In this document: positions 60,301 through 64,000 of the stretch, piece after piece
How positions within the stretch are numbered: position 1 is the first letter of the stretch
Layout: each line of letters starts with the position of its first letter
Source: Trichomonas vaginalis G3
Taxonomy: Eukaryota; Parabasalia; Trichomonadida; Trichomonadidae
DNA length: 64,000 nt
Assembly (NCBI RefSeq): GCF_026262505.1
Contig: NC_067205.1
Location: forward strand, 248,001-312,000
Direction of reading: 5' to 3'
Position numbers and translations under genes: made by a program
Notes under the pieces: model-generated
What the model saw: the letters and a program-made list of their open reading frames with translations, nothing else
What the model was told of the DNA's origin: nothing
The model's database searches: none

Positions 60301-63300
60301 AGTCTCTGTGATGTCATCAAAGCAAATTTGAAGAATATGGACTCGAAAATTATCGAAAAATTGCTTTGTTGACTGAATAAAATCAAATCTGTCAAAAACA
60401 TGATGACTTTTGATCCAGCAAACCAACTAATAACAGTTTCGTTGTTTTCCTGGACAGTCGGCATAGGAAGACTGAATCCATTCTGTTGTAAAACAATCGA
60501 TATCTTCTCTAAAATATATTGAGAAGGTAATGGCGGTTTTTGTAAAATTCCTGGAACCAAATTTTTGACAATTTCATCGTAATCAATCCAAATATTTTTG
60601 TTTAAATTCAAATTTTGGATTGAGAATGATTCCAAAGACGGATCACATGATATCGACTCGTCTTCTACGAATGATTTAAAGAGTCTTCCGTGATGCAAAA
60701 TCAATGGATACAACAAACAAATCAAATTAACATTATGTGAATTTGACAAAACCAAAGAAATGTTTTTGGAACACAAATCAACCATTCCTGTCAATAAAGA
60801 GTTCAGTTCATCCATGTGATGAGTGAGTTCTAAGTTATATGAATACATATGGACCATACAAACAGAAGCAGCCCAAATCAACATCATTCCTAGAGAAATG
60901 AAATCTTTTTTGGGTGTTGTGTTTTGGCCTCTGATTATGAGTTCAATAACTTCACTCCAGACAGTAGGATGATTCGCGATTGTGGCGACTTCCATCTCTA
61001 AAATGTCATTGACTTGTAAATAGTTGATGTCAAATTTTGTCATTTTTGTCATCAACAAAAATATGTCAAATGCGAAATTTCGAGAGGAAACAACCATCAA
61101 AGACAAGAGATCGTCGAATGGAAGAGCGTTTACAACTAATTGGAATGTATCTTCATTGACCAATTTGCTCAACGACTTGACAATTACGAATTGAACTTGT
61201 TTTTCTTCTCTGTATTCAAGGCTTTCCCAACTTATAGCGGCTATGTACACTTGTGGTGCGACCTTGAGGAAGACAGTGATGTATTTCATGAACAATGGCA
61301 TGTTTTTGACGTTATTAAACAAGGCATGAAAGATTTCTTCGGATTTTGTTGGAGTATTGATGATACATTGCACTAAGAATAGCTCAAAGTTATCGATTAA
61401 GTGCAAATTATAGGAAGAAAAGTTTCTGAACAATGAATTTATTATGTCATCAATGGCCAAAACGTCATTGTTGCCTGTCCAGAGCTCTGAGTTGTAGACA
61501 ATCGATGATATTGTCTTTTTGACGTCTAATACTTTGGATATTCTGCATACACATTCGTCAAATAACTCTTTTGTCAGCAAACCTTGGCATTTCATGATTG
61601 TTGACAAGAGCAATGGCCATATTCTGCGAACACTTATCTTTATGATCTCAGAAATGCTTAAAATTGTGCGAAGTAACGATGCAAATTCTTCTTTTGATTT
61701 CGATTTCTGAAGAAAGCCAATTAATTTGCGTATTTTCGCAATGGAAACAAAGTGTAAAGGTAATCCGAAATATTGAACTAAGAAACAATTATCACCCCTT
61801 GAAAAAGTGACACTTGTCGTTTTTTCTTCCATGACGGTCGGAGTCATAATTTTATCTTCTGGGTTTCCTTGTGTATAATTTATGAATCTTGGACCTTTGC
61901 TGATGAGCTGAGTGATGTTCGGAGGGTTCTTGAAGAGCCTGATCGCTGAACCAATGAACATGAGTGTTTCTCCGGCAGATTTGAAATTTGCATATGTTAA
62001 ATTTTGTCTTTTCTGCTTCATTTCGATCGTATACTGGTTCTCATTGATATTTATGATGACTCCTGTGGACATTAAGTATGGCTGGATCTTTATTAATATG
62101 AAATTCCACTTTTCATGTTCGAAATTCACGGCCATCGACTGACCTGATGAAGATAATAGAATATCTCCATTGGAAAATGATAGTTCAATGTCATCTGCTT
62201 GGAAAAACCATGGAGAATTCTCTGTTTTGTTTAAAAATTTTATCCAAAATGAAATTGTTGTATAATTTGCTTGGAAACTTGTTTCTTGTGAACTTGGATA
62301 AAATTGGAACAGTGGAAAATGGTCCTTTTTCGTATTGCAGAAGCTTTCTATTGAATATGGTTGAGATATCATGGTTTTCATCAATTTTGGATCGAGATAT
62401 TGATTGGCTATGTCTGATATCATGGGACATTTGAAGGGATCTCCGCCATCTTTGAAGTATCTGTTGAGATAAAATCTTCCTAATATGTAAGCGTTGTAAG
62501 GATCGAGTTCTTTCTGGGGTTTATAGTATGGGTACATGGAGTATGTTCTGATTGGACGGTATTTGGAATGATTCGTGCCATAAAACATTTTTTCTATCAA
62601 ATGATTTGGCAAAGAAAAGATCGGAGAGTCCTTTGGAAGGTTCCAAATTGAATCTTCCAGTTCATCAAAGCCACCATATGACACCAAAGAGCCTGTTACG
62701 TCTGCAATCAGCTCGGCCGGGATTAATCCTGACTTAAAATGGTCAAAGAGCCAAAATATGCCATTTATTGAGACAAATGTTGGTGCTGTATCTCTATTTG
62801 TTCCGAAAACTACAATCAAAGCTCTCAATAATGAAGGATCTTTTGTAAATTCTGTTGCTTCTAAAAGTAATTTCATATTTCCAGCTGTAGGATCAGCTAT
62901 GAAGAATCCTGAGCATACACCTACAAACTGTGTTGAATTCGGAAATTGTGAAGCTAATGATGTAATTTTTTGAAAAACTGAAGGTCTAAACGAGACAGCA
63001 GCAGGCAGAGTGAATATATCTACTGATATATGCATGAATGCTGGCAATTGCGTTAAGATATCTATCAAAAATTTATCAGGTAATCCAATAATGAACGCAG
63101 AAAGGAAATTCGACTCCAAAAGTGTTGTAGTATTGATGTATCCTAGTTGTAGTTGCTCGTCGATGATATTCATGGCTTGAATGAGAAATTCAAAATCACA
63201 TGATTTATTTAAAAAGGCTTTGAGCATAAAAGGAATGCATTGTGTAACAAGGGAAGGGTCTTTTTCGTTTATCTTCGTCATCAGCCATACAACTTGGTTC

Positions 63301-63956
63301 AATGGCGTTGAAACGCAGTTAAACCATAAACCAATCGGAACAGCTTTGTTCATTGGTATTAAAGCATTGGGAATAGTTAACGCGGAGTCCAAGATTGCTT
63401 CGAATATCGATGCCCTGGTATCCACAGACGTATTAAATTGGGTTGCCAGTGTTTTGTAAATCGTGATATTTGGAGGTGGAGATAAATCGTCATTATTCGA
63501 TTTAAGAAGTAGGGCAAAGCAAAACCCGTAGACATTGATGCATCTTTTCTCAATAAAATTGTGAAAATTCTGATATAAATTTTTCATAAAATATGAAGTG
63601 AGGTTTTTGAAGTAAGGCGATAGTAAAGAAAAGATTGTTGCGATAAAACATGCTGCTTGCTCACTCATAATTGGACGTATTTTATTACCTGATATAGCTG
63701 ACGAAAAAAAACTAAAAAGTTTCGAATAATTTGTATTTCCGTATAATTTCATGGTTGGATATGTGCTAAATGCCATTGATAAGGTCTTGCCGAGCTGTGG
63801 ATTTTCTTGATTGAAGAAAATTTTTTCGAAAACGAGCTGAAACCCATGATTTTTAATAAAATTACTAAAAAAGGCATCGTTACTGAGTTTTTCCTTGTAA
63901 AACCCCTGTAAGATTTCTTTAGTGAGAGGAGTTTCACTTGGAAAAAGCTCAGTCAT
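57366..63956 (-). CDS. BEACH-domain protein with LamG-like and WD40 regions
   Basis: 2196 residues, complete. Residues 1-540 are helical armadillo-like. About 560-665 is a concanavalin/LamG-like fold (Y-T-T-I-S-F-W-I-K-F-L; W-N-F-I-L-I-K-I). Another long helical part follows, then a PH-like segment (about 1620-1670) and a BEACH domain whose core near 1702 reads M-W-N-S-G-K-I-S-T-L-Q-A-L-L-V-L-N, followed by N-F-P-V-F-P-L-V. WD40 blades lie at about 1915-2140, and a Cys-rich zinc-binding end (C-P-I-C-S-G...C-E-Q-C...C-D-K-C, about 2155-2190). BEACH proteins organise membrane traffic and lysosome-related organelles. The BEACH core is divergent. A TCAAT initiator lies five bases upstream. Confidence 0.85.
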   Translation of the reverse strand: MTELFPSETPLTKEILQGFYKEKLSNDAFFSNFIKNHGFQLVFEKIFFNQENPQLGKTLSMAFSTYPTMKLYGNTNYSKLFSFFSSAISGNKIRPIMSEQAACFIATIFSLLSPYFKNLTSYFMKNLYQNFHNFIEKRCINVYGFCFALLLKSNNDDLSPPPNITIYKTLATQFNTSVDTRASIFEAILDSALTIPNALIPMNKAVPIGLWFNCVSTPLNQVVWLMTKINEKDPSLVTQCIPFMLKAFLNKSCDFEFLIQAMNIIDEQLQLGYINTTTLLESNFLSAFIIGLPDKFLIDILTQLPAFMHISVDIFTLPAAVSFRPSVFQKITSLASQFPNSTQFVGVCSGFFIADPTAGNMKLLLEATEFTKDPSLLRALIVVFGTNRDTAPTFVSINGIFWLFDHFKSGLIPAELIADVTGSLVSYGGFDELEDSIWNLPKDSPIFSLPNHLIEKMFYGTNHSKYRPIRTYSMYPYYKPQKELDPYNAYILGRFYLNRYFKDGGDPFKCPMISDIANQYLDPKLMKTMISQPYSIESFCNTKKDHFPLFQFYPSSQETSFQANYTTISFWIKFLNKTENSPWFFQADDIELSFSNGDILLSSSGQSMAVNFEHEKWNFILIKIQPYLMSTGVIININENQYTIEMKQKRQNLTYANFKSAGETLMFIGSAIRLFKNPPNITQLISKGPRFINYTQGNPEDKIMTPTVMEEKTTSVTFSRGDNCFLVQYFGLPLHFVSIAKIRKLIGFLQKSKSKEEFASLLRTILSISEIIKISVRRIWPLLLSTIMKCQGLLTKELFDECVCRISKVLDVKKTISSIVYNSELWTGNNDVLAIDDIINSLFRNFSSYNLHLIDNFELFLVQCIINTPTKSEEIFHALFNNVKNMPLFMKYITVFLKVAPQVYIAAISWESLEYREEKQVQFVIVKSLSKLVNEDTFQLVVNALPFDDLLSLMVVSSRNFAFDIFLLMTKMTKFDINYLQVNDILEMEVATIANHPTVWSEVIELIIRGQNTTPKKDFISLGMMLIWAASVCMVHMYSYNLELTHHMDELNSLLTGMVDLCSKNISLVLSNSHNVNLICLLYPLILHHGRLFKSFVEDESISCDPSLESFSIQNLNLNKNIWIDYDEIVKNLVPGILQKPPLPSQYILEKISIVLQQNGFSLPMPTVQENNETVISWFAGSKVIMFLTDLILFSQQSNFSIIFESIFFKFALMTSQRLDPFIPTLVHSVLSRIPICYTPTLPFHQLFKYLHCLVGLQFLSESALLVLADIFTAATVIVSKQGESGLENYTEDIHPIILYLFQNIHFESYPLAFNLFNQNAQMFYLIVNSCQSLPAWIFTFNMPNMQSQKFEFFIKRLLTVGKVTKEEETLLNALLLKKPNKNSEEIIPSLTENKWKELSSEFQTKFQKILKELKEIQTNTMIPPSYTIETHRIKYTTNCQHYVLAHLLSHSLRFLQSTVQLIEEKLQWKNLTFDLEDEGNDVNKFNPQSYQLSLSTFPYNLPHLIVPSPYKDNLNTPTKIHKDHMKFIKSNSRDLGLDLFDLFTKSKVNKYGQLLATKNVGLERLSKSIQSILFCFQKVVFILTYAMIDEDNDIELMPIIDNNQFNDFVEQVFIGLWGETSIFARKVVLKVYTRQILYVQSLKGDSVSVWTYQHGNFILRMNYDDIESLRSYFSRINSISISIMPPLPMLHKFRSSIEIEQMWNSGKISTLQALLVLNAKESRCFADVENFPVFPLVFQDNGIIPPNLNQIYENQNLKILNSKQVSYLLSDLKPFSNLEKEEIINNQMVPCLLYTLLESSNTVPQGIKTRQNYINLCQIALESSKFRKSFLNFAKILFDFSPEKQTVKSHKEFVSIASPDIYHFYQQISINDNLSQYTLFFDNEKIIKASSLSVMLNSVRSTVVSLEKSSSILRIYDTKSLETTAQETNEIFSYASSISVSDNGILLVIDYDFGQTSVYKIIYSSNFPALFDLVAKLSWESGSPKSTISGVDWICATSLDNTLVMWNVFSRRIHRQISFNSQILFTNFDELMSGLWIVTQDKISFINVNGQFISSLDIDYHVTAFQPLSLPFESFKRSAICGLESGEIILLNLLIDKNQIITKRLSSPHTKTITQISIHQSLKGFMSVDSSGLVYLWNAFGIGSPRLKSSLFSKCPICSGKVVTYCEQCHRMVCDKCIVRGTNMCSMCFAINSYL

Positions 63957-63960
63957 ACGG

Positions 63961-63965
63961 ATTGA
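63961..63965 (-). promoter_or_regulatory. Initiator of the BEACH gene
   Basis: TCAAT on the minus strand, separated from the ATG at 63956 by four bases. Confidence 0.4.
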
Positions 63966-64000
63966 ACTATTTTTTTATCTCCCCGAACGAATCAGCTCAA

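Overview
The window is about 64 kb of AT-rich nuclear DNA that looks like a trichomonad (Trichomonas/Tritrichomonas group). Four things point there. Genes are intronless single ORFs. Many host starts lie a few bases downstream of a TCA-Py/A-T/A initiator (clear examples at 8168, 32027, 50657 and, on the minus strand, 52206 and 63956). The gene families are typical: compact Ser/Thr kinases, BEACH proteins, E2F-like factors, a glycine-rich protein, an ankyrin fragment and a KilA-N fragment. The window is also loaded with Maverick/Polinton debris and short inverted-repeat transposons. The species cannot be fixed from sequence reading alone.

Layout. 1-6070: partial, decayed Maverick/Polinton with packaging ATPase, capsid-associated and small virion-type ORFs. 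6079-7689: GC-rich DDE-integrase fragment plus a 1.2 kb non-coding 3' repeat, with a second copy of the repeat at 22102-23328. 8168-9055: cyclin. 9644-12380: second virus-like relic (protein-primed type PolB C-terminus, DDE integrase). 12490-15531: compact 3 kb element with one intact 770-aa primase-helicase gene between long inverted repeats packed with iteron-like words. 15537-15966: KilA-N fragment. 16578-32000: host genes (membrane protein, RhoGEF-Kelch, kinase, glycine-rich protein, beta-helix surface protein) mixed with a facing pair of 1038-bp TTAA-flanked transposons and a large palindrome with ~430-bp arms. 32027-44097: acidic/His-rich protein, E2F-like factor, small unknown protein and membrane protein, separated by long empty AT-rich stretches. 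44776-52206: pseudokinase, a hairpin-rich inverted-repeat element (48243-48933), Ras-like GTPase, Aurora-type kinase and p23 co-chaperone. 52955-57150: pseudogene copy of the beta-helix gene, tandem repeats, a GC-rich islet, an ankyrin-repeat end and a 778-bp TTAA element. 57366-63956: a 2196-aa BEACH protein.

Host genes look independently transcribed: they sit on both strands with no operon logic. Several belong to cell-cycle and signalling circuits (cyclin, E2F-like factor, Aurora-type kinase, Ras, RhoGEF), but adjacency alone does not link them. The virus-derived genes differ in promoter style: several start in a shared T-rich TATATAAATG block or directly abut the previous stop as TAAATG, and lack the host initiator.

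Strongest candidates for something undescribed: (1) the single-gene primase-helicase element with iteron-bearing inverted ends; (2) a 62-nt perfectly paired three-way junction at 48795-48856 inside an inverted-repeat element that carries three more hairpins or palindromes; (3) the large palindrome at 27572-28818.
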